Shown here: piece by piece, positions 53,282 to 61,012 of the stretch
Layout: every line of letters begins with the position of its first letter
How positions within the stretch are numbered: the first letter of the stretch is position 1
NCBI GenBank assembly: GCA_016722655.1
Contig: JADKIR010000004.1
Coordinates: forward strand, 2,790,001 to 2,854,000
DNA length: 64,000 nt
DNA from: Cytophagaceae bacterium
Lineage (GTDB): Bacteria > Bacteroidota > Bacteroidia > Cytophagales > Spirosomataceae
Direction: 5' to 3'
Position numbers and translations under genes: made by a program
The notes under the pieces: model-generated
Told to the model about the DNA's origin: nothing
Seen by the model: only the letters and a program-made list of their open reading frames with translations
Database searches by the model: none

Positions 53282-53337
53282 TAAATTATTTACTGGATTC
53301 TTATTACAAAAAAACATTTAGAATGTCAATTTTCTAA
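53278..53337 (+). pseudogene. Truncated PIN-domain (VapC-like) toxin remnant
   Basis: A GTG overlapping the antitoxin stop (GTGA) opens VINYLLDSYYKKTFRMSIF followed by a stop. The start INYLLDS fits the beta-1 strand and first catalytic Asp of PIN toxins. The remaining 110 or so residues are missing. The overlap with the antitoxin stop is the usual toxin-antitoxin arrangement and is the main support. Confidence 0.4.
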
Positions 53338-53432
53338 AAAAAATCTCAAAATTTGAGTTGAAGTTTGCATTTATTGCGGTAATCAACTTTGTTAAGCAAC
53401 TAAATAATATGAATATACTAGATTTTAAGCAC

Positions 53433-53900
53433 ATGAAAAATACAAAAATTATCTTTATCCCTTTATTTTTTATATTAATCGGCTTTAATTCCTTTTGCCA
53501 AAGAAAAAGTGAATTGAAAAGCGAAATATTTTTTTTGAAAATTGAGGTTGAAAAATTGAAAACCCTTAATCAAACTTTAAATCTAGAAATAGAAAAAAAT
53601 AAGAATTTTAACTTACAAGAAATAGAGAAATTAAAACAAGAACTTTCACAGATTCAATATCTTCTGAAAAACTCAAATAATACCAGTAATTTGGTATACC
53701 CGCCAATAAATCAAGAATTAGGAAAAAATTCTTCAAAAGGAACACAAACTAACTCTATTAATGCCAATAAGCCTGAAAACGAAAAAAACAGTAAATATGG
53801 ATATACTCCTTCTACAGGAGCTACTATTCATACAGGACCTAGAGGAGGCAGGTATTATTACAACAGTAAAGGAAATAAAGTATATGTCAAAAGGAATTGA
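53433..53900 (+). CDS. Exported coiled-coil protein with a PBCV basic adaptor-like tail
   Basis: A 155-residue protein. ATG 53433 gives the signal peptide MKNTKIIFIPLFFILIGFNS, ending near NSFCQ. Residues 30-80 form a coiled coil (ELKSEIFFLKIEVEKLKTLN onward). A Ser/Asn-rich linker follows, then the C-terminal motif GATIHTGPRGGRYYYNSKGN ending KVYVKRN. That TGPRGG-x-YYxNSxGxKxYV pattern is the PBCV-specific basic adaptor type motif, known from chlorella-virus proteins and from tails of some Bacteroidota exported proteins and toxins. Its function is unknown. An open frame extends upstream to 53358 but would bury the signal. It lies in the A+T-rich accessory stretch. Confidence 0.65.
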   Translation: MKNTKIIFIPLFFILIGFNSFCQRKSELKSEIFFLKIEVEKLKTLNQTLNLEIEKNKNFNLQEIEKLKQELSQIQYLLKNSNNTSNLVYPPINQELGKNSSKGTQTNSINANKPENEKNSKYGYTPSTGATIHTGPRGGRYYYNSKGNKVYVKRN

Positions 53901-54040
53901 TTTTAATTAAGATAGGAAATTCTATTAATTTTAATAATCCCCTTTTGACTTAATTAGCCAATTGTACATGTAATACGCTAGAATCTGTATCAAAACAAGT
54001 TTTTTAAATGGATTTTTTTTAAAATTAAAAAATTAATCAA

Positions 54041-54322
54041 ATGGTATTTCCCAAAACAATTTTCCTATATGGAAAAATATGTGACAATGAAGAATTAAGA
54101 AAAATTTTGTTAACTCAAGATTATTCTCTTTTAGAGATATTTTTAGAAAAGGAAATCGATTTAAAATTATATGATAAGCAATTCCATTTTTTTACTGATA
54201 ATTCTGATGAAAAGAAAATGATAGTAATTAATACCTCAAGTTCAAATTTTGATAAATTCTCTGGAGTATTGTTTTCAGGAGAATTTATTGATGAAATAAA
54301 GAAATATATTAATTCTTTGTGA
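54041..54322 (+). CDS. Small protein of unknown function
   Basis: A 93-residue cytoplasmic protein without signal peptide or membrane segment, and with no family I recognise. It has ICDNEELRKILLTQDYSLLE and FLEKEIDLKLYDKQFHFFTD, then ends GEFIDEIKKYINSL. It is acidic overall, Phe-, Leu- and Lys-rich. It is convergent with the AAA ATPase gene (39 bases between stops) and shares its A+T-rich composition. Codon pattern supports a real gene only moderately. Confidence 0.5.
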   Translation: MVFPKTIFLYGKICDNEELRKILLTQDYSLLEIFLEKEIDLKLYDKQFHFFTDNSDEKKMIVINTSSSNFDKFSGVLFSGEFIDEIKKYINSL

Positions 54323-54360
54323 ACATAAATAAATTTTAAGTTGGGAATTTGTTTTTTATA

Positions 54361-55734
54361 TTATGGAAAACTTTTACAAATCTCTAATAATAGTTCAGTA
54401 GAAGTTTTTAATTCATCGTCAGAAAAATTATTGAGGTTATCAGTTGGATGATGGATTTTGTTCCTAATTAGAGTGGGAAGTGTTTGATAATTTACAGTGC
54501 CATTACTCGAGATTTTACTATGTATGGCGGAATTGAAAAATGGATGATTGGCTATATAAGTATCACAATCTTTTATTTTTGGTTTGTTTATTTTATCTTG
54601 AATAAAACTGAAAAGCTCAATATGAAAATCATTTGTGCATAAGTTGTAGGCAAAGTATTTAGTTGCAGCTAAGGTTACAATTGGGAAAAAAGAGGGTGAA
54701 TTTATTATTTCACTTTCAATATTTCCTGAATTATTGTTCAGACGGATTATTAAATTTTCATCAATATTGTCAAAAGCTCCTTTCAAGACATGGTCAGAGT
54801 GGGTGGCAAAGAATAATTGAGCTTTAATTTCTGATCCAAATCGAAATAGATTTTTAAAATATTCAATAATTTTTTCTTGCCATTTAGGATGCATACTTAA
54901 TTCTGGTTCATCAATAAAAATCGTTGAATTTTCCATTAGGGATTTGTTTTTCAACAAATGAATACCTCGAAATACAATTTGTTTTTCACCAGTACTTAAT
55001 TTATCAATTTTTACGTCTTTTTGATTTTTTGAGAAAAGAATATCATTATTAATCTCAACAGTTTTAAATTTAATTTCTTCAAAAAAGCTATTGAAAGCAC
55101 TTTTGAATCTGGAAATTTTTGAAGTCGGATAAAAATCATTCCAATCTGTTTTTTGATTGGGGTTTTCCTCCATTCGAATTGAATTATTCCTTTGATCATT
55201 GACGTAAATATCAACTATTAATTGTTTTAATTTAGTAAAACTATCGTCAATATCTAATTCTTTTTTCTTTAAATCTAGATCGTTGTTTTGTGGTCCAAAA
55301 ATATTATCTGTTTTAAAATCAGATCTTGCTTTTGAAAATATTGAACCATAGTTTCTCAAACTAATTTCAGAAGGATCATTACCAAATTCAGGTAGTACAA
55401 ATCCTTCAATTAATGAATTTTCCCCAGTTTTCAAATTGATAATTTCAAAACTATTTGGATTATTGGCCAAATGTTGTTGATAACCTGAAAGGTTTATCGG
55501 TTTTTTTACTTGATAAATATTATTATTCAACTCATATTCAATATAATTGAAAAAAGAAAATGGTCCACCACAAAGGAATTCAGAAAGACTTTCCATTACA
55601 GTAGTTTTGCCACAACCATTTTCACCTATTAAAAATATTGAATTGAAAGGAAGCCTTTTGGCGGAATTCACAAAATTCAGTTCCAAATTTTGAAGAACTG
55701 GGTGGTTTTCCCATTTGATTTTTCGAAGTTTCAT
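54361..55734 (-). CDS. AAA family ATPase (AAA_15/AAA_21, OLD-like) with C-terminal HEPN-like motif
   Basis: A 457-residue SMC/ABC-like ATPase. KLRKIKWENHPVLQNLELNF opens it, Walker A is FLIGENGCGKTTVMESLSEF (about residues 33-52), the signature KLSTGEKQIVFRGIHLL, Walker B STIFIDEPELSMHPKWQEKI, and the switch FFATHSDHVLKGAF. No Toprim domain follows, unlike OLD nucleases. The C-terminus reads LPTLIRNKIHHPTDN, with Arg424 and His429 fitting the R-x4-H motif of HEPN ribonuclease toxins, though this is only a motif match. Such ATPases are often phage-defence or stress effectors. It lies alone in an A+T-rich island beside toxin-antitoxin remnants. A promoter box is at 55763-55770. Confidence 0.8.
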   Translation of the reverse strand: MKLRKIKWENHPVLQNLELNFVNSAKRLPFNSIFLIGENGCGKTTVMESLSEFLCGGPFSFFNYIEYELNNNIYQVKKPINLSGYQQHLANNPNSFEIINLKTGENSLIEGFVLPEFGNDPSEISLRNYGSIFSKARSDFKTDNIFGPQNNDLDLKKKELDIDDSFTKLKQLIVDIYVNDQRNNSIRMEENPNQKTDWNDFYPTSKISRFKSAFNSFFEEIKFKTVEINNDILFSKNQKDVKIDKLSTGEKQIVFRGIHLLKNKSLMENSTIFIDEPELSMHPKWQEKIIEYFKNLFRFGSEIKAQLFFATHSDHVLKGAFDNIDENLIIRLNNNSGNIESEIINSPSFFPIVTLAATKYFAYNLCTNDFHIELFSFIQDKINKPKIKDCDTYIANHPFFNSAIHSKISSNGTVNYQTLPTLIRNKIHHPTDNLNNFSDDELKTSTELLLEICKSFP

Positions 55735-55762
55735 AAATTGGATTTTTTTGATTAAGATTATG

Positions 55763-55770
55763 CAAATTTA
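55763..55770 (-). promoter_or_regulatory. TAnnTTTG promoter box for the AAA ATPase
   Basis: TAAATTTG on the minus strand, 28 bases before the ATG at 55734. Confidence 0.42.
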
Positions 55771-55879
55771 GCTTTAAAAACTTAATTACAAAATAGTTAG
55801 ATATTTTTGCTACAAGACTGTGGTGATTTCCCCCAAAAATCCCTTAACTTTAAATGCATTTTAAATCTACTTTTTCAGA

Positions 55880-56908
55880 ATGAGAACTCCTCCAATAAAT
55901 AACAGTTTTTTGAAGCAAAACTTTTTTCTGTTACTGCTAAATGTCCTTTGTTTTTCGGCATTTTCACAGGAAAGTCTGCCCAAATTATTGCTGAATTACT
56001 GGGAAAAAACAGAAATCACCGCTCCTGATGGCAGCAAAATTTATCACTCAGGATATGAAGATAAATCATTTGATTTAAAGATTCTGAGTGCCGACTCACT
56101 CATATTATTTAAGGAAAATCTGGCGACTAGTTATAAGTATTTTTATAAAGACAGTTTGCTGATATTCAAAGATTTTCATTTTAAGGTGCTTAAACTTTCC
56201 GAGTTGGAGTTAGAGCTGCAGCGTGTCCATGTGAATGATACAACTCTGGCTCTTGTGATTCATTTTGAACCCAAAAAATTGTTCGACCTTACCTATACCC
56301 CTGAGTCTTATATTGCACAAAATGGTGAGCCGGTGTATAAGGTGGTTTTTGGCAAGCTGGAGCCAGCATTTAAGGATTCACTCTGGTCACCGGTTGAATA
56401 TATTATGAGGAGATTTGGATTCCCTGAATACAAAAAAGGTGGGTTTGTAGTAAGCTTAGTAATCACCAAAAATGGAGATATAAGGGCTGCAAGGGTGATT
56501 GCAAGCTCTAAAAACCGGTACAATAAAAAGCTTCTGAAAGCAGTGAAAACTACAAAAGGAAAATGGCTGCCCGCTGAGTTTCGGGGTGAAAAAGTAAATG
56601 TGGCGTTAGAATTTGACTTCAATTTGGGTTATATCGACACGGAAGTGAGTCAAGTTGATTCGGTTCTATATTCTTTAGCATATCTTGAATGTGCTGAACA
56701 ATCATTTGAAGTAGGTGCTTATTCAAAATCTCTAAATTGTGCAAAGCTGGCAATTGATTATAATCCTTTTAATGTGGCTGCGTATTACCAGCATGCTGCA
56801 ACAAGTTTGTATTTACGGAATACAAAAGCAGCCTGTAATGACTATCGGCAACTCATTTTTTTGGGCCAAAAGAAAGCTGAGTCTCTTTACGAAAAGCATT
56901 GCAAGTGA
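55880..56908 (+). CDS. TonB C-terminal domain protein with TPR-like tail
   Basis: A 342-residue exported protein. The signal is around FFLLLLNVLCFSAFSQ (residues 15-30). Near residues 165-260 is a TonB C-terminal domain (MRRFGFPEYKKGGFVVSLVI, then TKNGDIRAARVIASSKNRYN and KKLLKAVKTTKGKWLPAEFR). After it come TPR-like helices (AYLECAEQSFEVGAYSKSLN, CAKLAIDYNPFNVAAYYQHA). This domain order is common for TonB-family proteins of unknown partner in Bacteroidota. It lacks the N-terminal membrane anchor and Pro-rich spacer of classical TonB, so an energy-transducing role is doubtful. Confidence 0.8.
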   Translation: MRTPPINNSFLKQNFFLLLLNVLCFSAFSQESLPKLLLNYWEKTEITAPDGSKIYHSGYEDKSFDLKILSADSLILFKENLATSYKYFYKDSLLIFKDFHFKVLKLSELELELQRVHVNDTTLALVIHFEPKKLFDLTYTPESYIAQNGEPVYKVVFGKLEPAFKDSLWSPVEYIMRRFGFPEYKKGGFVVSLVITKNGDIRAARVIASSKNRYNKKLLKAVKTTKGKWLPAEFRGEKVNVALEFDFNLGYIDTEVSQVDSVLYSLAYLECAEQSFEVGAYSKSLNCAKLAIDYNPFNVAAYYQHAATSLYLRNTKAACNDYRQLIFLGQKKAESLYEKHCK

Positions 56909-56931
56909 TGTGAATATTATTGGCAAAAAAA

Positions 56932-57597
56932 TTAATTATGCTTCTCTTTCATCCTCAAATACCCATTCAAATAAAAGAATTTGGAGGCATAAAACGGTAA
57001 CATTATGATGGCGTATTCCATTTTATAGTCAAATATGGCCAAATCGACTAAAAGCAATACGTTGGAAAGAATGATTAACCAAAGACTCCAGGAGATTTGA
57101 GAATCGACTTTTTTGTTTCCAAACACCAGAGTAATATAATAAGCAAACTGAAAAACTCTGATAAAAAATAATACCTGGACAGGGAATGAAAACAATGGGA
57201 AAAAGACAATGATAAAAAATAAGCCAAGTGAAATTATCAAAAATGTCTTTGTGTAAGTTTTGGTTTCTCTGGTGTTTACTTTTTTTAGTTTCTTTAAAAC
57301 CTGATAAAGCTGTATTTGGATTTCGAAAAAATATATGATGGTTAAAACGGGTAAATAGTAAGTTTCTGTATAACAAAAATAGCTAAAATTTAGTCCGATT
57401 AATAGAAATACAAAGGCAGCAACTATCAGGTATTCTTCCTTTTCGATTGAAAAATTATGAATTTGAAAAAAAGCAAAAATTAAAAACAGAGGAATACTGT
57501 TTTTGATGAATAATAGAGAAGTATTTAAATTAAAAAATTCAAATATTAAATCTAAACCTACCAGCAAAAAGTAAAAAAAAACTAATTCTTTTCTCAA
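56932..57597 (-). CDS. Seven- to eight-helix membrane protein, YhhN-like
   Basis: A 221-residue integral membrane protein with seven or eight hydrophobic helices. Hallmarks are LIGLNFSYFCYTETYYLPVL, FPLFSFPVQVLFFIRVFQFA, and the C-terminal SLWLIILSNVLLLVDLAIFD with the closing helix APYASKFFYLNGYL-like segment (FYASKFFYLNGYL). The last part recalls the YhhN/TMEM86 family. The start is TTG at 57597 (no ATG is available), within CCATTG shared with the paralogue at 59857-60546. The two genes flank the GH9 cellulase. Function unknown. Confidence 0.7.
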   Translation of the reverse strand: MRKELVFFYFLLVGLDLIFEFFNLNTSLLFIKNSIPLFLIFAFFQIHNFSIEKEEYLIVAAFVFLLIGLNFSYFCYTETYYLPVLTIIYFFEIQIQLYQVLKKLKKVNTRETKTYTKTFLIISLGLFFIIVFFPLFSFPVQVLFFIRVFQFAYYITLVFGNKKVDSQISWSLWLIILSNVLLLVDLAIFDYKMEYAIIMLPFYASKFFYLNGYLRMKEKHN

Positions 57598-57900
57598 TGG
57601 CTAAAAAGTTTTTTTAGAAAGGATAAATCTAACGAGTATAATCTTGTCTATAAAGTGTACTATCCTTCCTGTAAAGGATATAGAATGCTTTCCTGATGTT
57701 GATTCCGAAACAAATATATTTAATTGTATCTAAAAATTAATGTTCCGCACCAAAAAAACATCTATATCCATGAAGCCATTTTATTGATTTTTAATTTCTT
57801 TCTTAAAAGTTTTCAAGAAATTTCCCAAAAAACCAAGTTTATACTTCCGTATCGTTAATTATTTATGGTAAAAGATTAGATATTAATATATAAAAAATCT
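57598..57900. other. Intergenic stretch with no recognisable feature
   Basis: About 300 bases between the YhhN-like and GH9 genes. Apart from a weak stem ATCCTT...AAGGAT near 57660-57680, I see no gene, promoter box or repeat. Confidence 0.5.
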
Positions 57901-59634
57901 TTATTTTCCTTTCTGGACACTTTCAATTCCCATCAATAAATACACCAGCGGGGCATTCCAATTGATGGCGATTTCGTTGGAAGCGTAGGAGCAAACATCA
58001 TCCACAAATGACTCGTCAGGTACCGAAGATGCGTATTGGCATCGATCCTGCTGACCGGGGTTGGGTCCGCCTGACAATAATCCCGGTATAGGTTCCACGA
58101 TTCCATCTGCCTCGGAAGGCCTGTGATGCGGGTGCATTACTTGTTTGCTTCCGTAACCGGTCACAAAACTGTATCCGGTGCCGTTTCTTCCCAAAATATA
58201 ATCCAGATTTTCGAGAGAGGCATTCAGATAAGCTTGTTTTGGTGTAATTAGATTGGCCTTCAAAAGTAAAATCCCCTGATTGGCATTGTGAGAGTTACTG
58301 CCCCACATATAATCACGTGCGGTATTGCCAAAAACTGTATGATAAAATTGCTTTTCTGGGTTTTCCAATAATTGGTCGGCAAGTTCTATGATTTGCTTTT
58401 TGCATTTTTCGACCACAGATACTGCGATTGCAGGTAATTTGGTTTGACCAACAAGTGTATAATGCCCCAGGGCATAGGTTTGGTTCCATGATGGAATCGG
58501 CAAGCTTTTGGGGAAGTATTTTTCAACGGTTTCCAGATATTTTGCATCTTTGGTGAGTACAAACAGCTCTGCTCCAGCCCAATACCATTCGTCGTCAAAG
58601 CGTCCGTCGCCATAAGCCCCGGTAGTTATAGCCGGGCTGAATGTCTTGTTTATTTTTTCCTGCTGATAAAAGACTGCCGGGTTGGCCTCAGCCCATTTCC
58701 AGGCTTTTTGAGCAGCTATTTTGCATGAGTCTGCCAGCTTGTTGAGTTTATATTTTGGCAAAATTCTGGCCGATTGGGCCATCACAGCAGCAAAGTCCAG
58801 AGCGGCAGATGTACTTTTTTGTACCACATAACGAGGTTTTGTGGTTTCTGAAGGCATCTCCATGCCATCAAAATCAGCATTGGTAAGTTTATGATATACA
58901 CCACCATCGCCCGGATCCTGCATGGCAATCATCCATCTGAGGTTCCAAAGGATTTCATCTGCCAGATCTGGAAGGTTATTTCCACTTTCCGGAATATTTA
59001 AATTCAGTTTTTTGGCCAGACTGGGAAAGTCTTCCAAAGCAGCCAGTAAAGTGTTCATCGTAATTCCCGAATTCACGATGTATTTGTTGTAATCACCGGC
59101 GTCGTACCAGCCTTTAGGAGCTGAAATCACAGTGCCTTCGGGTCGGTTTGCACTTACAGCCGAAGCATGTACGAGCACTTTGTCGTCTGGGTGTCCGGCT
59201 TTCCTGGCCCATTTTCCGGCATATTTTTCAGTCAATTCTATCGAATGCCGCTGGAAATAATAGCTTTTTATGGCTCCTTTCAACACTTCTTCATGCACAT
59301 TTTCTTTTATTTCAAATGGAAAAGACTTTCCTACTTCCGGAATAAATATGAAATATTTTCCGGCTTTTTGAAAGGAAGAAAAATCGGCCAGCTGACTGTA
59401 TTTTTCGGTAAACGGACTTTTTATTGCCGCTGTGAGGGTGCCTGTAAACACCGTATCTTTCGCTGAAGTGCCAACAATATAAAATTTGGTGGCATCTTTT
59501 CCGAGCACAACGGCATGTTTGATGGCTTTCGGGTAAAATCCGACCTGATTGAGTCGGATGGCATCGGGACTTTGGGCACAGAGTATAGTGGCATTGCAAG
59601 CCAAAATACCGGCCAATAATAAGGTTTTTGTCAT
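57901..59634 (-). CDS. Glycoside hydrolase family 9 (endoglucanase-type cellulase)
   Basis: A 577-residue secreted enzyme with signal peptide MTKTLLLAGILACNATILCA. After an N-terminal Ig-like (CelD_N) domain (IRLNQVGFYPKAIKHAVVLG) comes the GH9 (alpha/alpha)6 barrel. GWYDAGDYNKYIVNSGI (about residue 173) has the catalytic Asp pair, and the proton donor is Glu554 in ASNEIAINWNAPLVYLLMG. RDYMWGSNSHNANQGILLLK and YILGRNGTGYSFVTGYGSKQ are barrel blocks. It hydrolyses beta-1,4-glucans or related glucosides; exact specificity is open. It has no T9SS tail, so it is periplasmic or exported otherwise. It is flanked by two paralogous membrane protein genes. Confidence 0.93.
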   Translation of the reverse strand: MTKTLLLAGILACNATILCAQSPDAIRLNQVGFYPKAIKHAVVLGKDATKFYIVGTSAKDTVFTGTLTAAIKSPFTEKYSQLADFSSFQKAGKYFIFIPEVGKSFPFEIKENVHEEVLKGAIKSYYFQRHSIELTEKYAGKWARKAGHPDDKVLVHASAVSANRPEGTVISAPKGWYDAGDYNKYIVNSGITMNTLLAALEDFPSLAKKLNLNIPESGNNLPDLADEILWNLRWMIAMQDPGDGGVYHKLTNADFDGMEMPSETTKPRYVVQKSTSAALDFAAVMAQSARILPKYKLNKLADSCKIAAQKAWKWAEANPAVFYQQEKINKTFSPAITTGAYGDGRFDDEWYWAGAELFVLTKDAKYLETVEKYFPKSLPIPSWNQTYALGHYTLVGQTKLPAIAVSVVEKCKKQIIELADQLLENPEKQFYHTVFGNTARDYMWGSNSHNANQGILLLKANLITPKQAYLNASLENLDYILGRNGTGYSFVTGYGSKQVMHPHHRPSEADGIVEPIPGLLSGGPNPGQQDRCQYASSVPDESFVDDVCSYASNEIAINWNAPLVYLLMGIESVQKGK

Positions 59635-59856
59635 GGTTGAAAAAATGATTTTGGTATTCAGTACTTTACGAAAAAAACAATATCGAATGGTTAAATTCCG
59701 ATGATTTCGTTTTTTTCTTTAGGTACAATTTCAATATAAAATAACCTCATTTTTGGGGTAAAACCAAGACATTTTTCAATAAGAATAAAAGAAATTAGAG
59801 TGTTCTTTTGATTTTTTCATTCAAGACTCTGTCATCCTCTAAAAACAAATTTGTTT

Positions 59857-60546
59857 TCAAACAATTTCAAATGTTTTTCCATCAGATATTAATTTTTTTA
59901 GTTTGAGATAACCAATTAAAAAGTAAAATTTCGAAAAATATACCAATACCATAGTAATCGCATAATCATAAGGATTTTTAAACATTACCATGTGTATCAA
60001 TGAAGAAATATCTGACAAAATCAACAACCATAAACTTATAGAAATGGCGGAATTTAAACGGCTATTGCGAAACACTATCGAAATAAATATTGCATGTTGT
60101 AAAACATTGATAAACAATAAGATTTGATTGATAAATGAAAATTGGGGAAAGAACATTATAATAATAAACAAGCCCAAAGAAAAAATTATGATAATTTTAA
60201 TAAAGTCTTGTTTATAAGTTGATAGAATAATATTAGTATGGTTTTTTAAAATCTTGATTTGAAGTTGTATCTCAATAAAATAAATTATTAAAATCAAAGG
60301 GATATAATTTTTTTCTTTGTTGAAATAATAGCCAAAGTTTAATCCAAGCATCAAAAAAATGAAAATGATTAACAGTAAATAATCATTTCTGGTGAAGTGG
60401 AATTTCCTGAAATAGCCCAAAATTGCAGCCAGATATAATGGAATACAATTTTTAAAAACAAACAAAAGTATAGGGCTTTTAATAAATTCAAATATTATAT
60501 CTGAAATTACTAAAATACAAAAAATAATAACAAAGACTTTTTTCAA
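59857..60546 (-). CDS. Seven- to eight-helix membrane protein, YhhN-like, paralogue of the 56932 gene
   Basis: A 229-residue membrane protein, clearly related along its length to the gene at 56932-57597: LMLGLNFGYYFNKEKNYIPL, LIIYFIEIQLQI, FPQFSFINQILLFINVLQHA, LLILSDISSLIHMVMFKN and YFSKFYFLIGYLKLKKL all align with counterparts there. The start is TTG at 60546, in the same CCATTG(A/G)(A)AAA context as the paralogue, with no ATG available. Such conservation suggests the TTG start is real. Function unknown. Confidence 0.7.
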   Translation of the reverse strand: MKKVFVIIFCILVISDIIFEFIKSPILLFVFKNCIPLYLAAILGYFRKFHFTRNDYLLLIIFIFLMLGLNFGYYFNKEKNYIPLILIIYFIEIQLQIKILKNHTNIILSTYKQDFIKIIIIFSLGLFIIIMFFPQFSFINQILLFINVLQHAIFISIVFRNSRLNSAISISLWLLILSDISSLIHMVMFKNPYDYAITMVLVYFSKFYFLIGYLKLKKLISDGKTFEIV

Positions 60547-61012
60547 TGGCTTAAATAATGAATTTTTATTTTTCAGAGAATTTTAATTGGAAAAAGCACA
60601 GCTATTTTAATTCCCTGAAAATTCGTTTATCTTTATTTATCCTTCAATAAATGTACCTAAAGTATGATTTAGGGTAAATATTTTTGCATCCCATCTCAAT
60701 TATTTTTTTAGACAAAAATCGCTTTTTTTACTTTCAACAATTCCTCTATTTCAAAGACTTATGAAAAAAATATTTATAAGTTTTAGCCTCCTTTTTTAGG
60801 TTGAAATGTAATGAAAACTGTCTTTTATTAAACTGAAAAAGAAGGTGAGTTAATTTTTTCTTATGCTAAACAAAGGATTTCTCATATTCAAAAAATAGGA
60901 TAAAAAAACCTTCTTATATATTCATTTTCCCTCTATTTTCGCTAATTTTGACTACCTGAATGATTGCCCTCATTCACAAAATCATTTATTCCTAAATAAA
61001 AATATTTCCCAA
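60547..61012 (+). other. Intergenic stretch with a promoter box and a 12-codon signal-like frame
   Basis: An ATG at 60761 opens MKKIFISFSLLF then stops (60797-60799); it looks like the start of a signal peptide and may be a remnant of a lost gene. The rest is A+T-rich without frames worth calling, up to the GH3 promoter box at 60943. Confidence 0.4.
60943..60950 (+). promoter_or_regulatory. TAnnTTTG promoter box for the GH3 gene
   Basis: TAATTTTG, 62 bases before the ATG at 61013. Confidence 0.42.
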
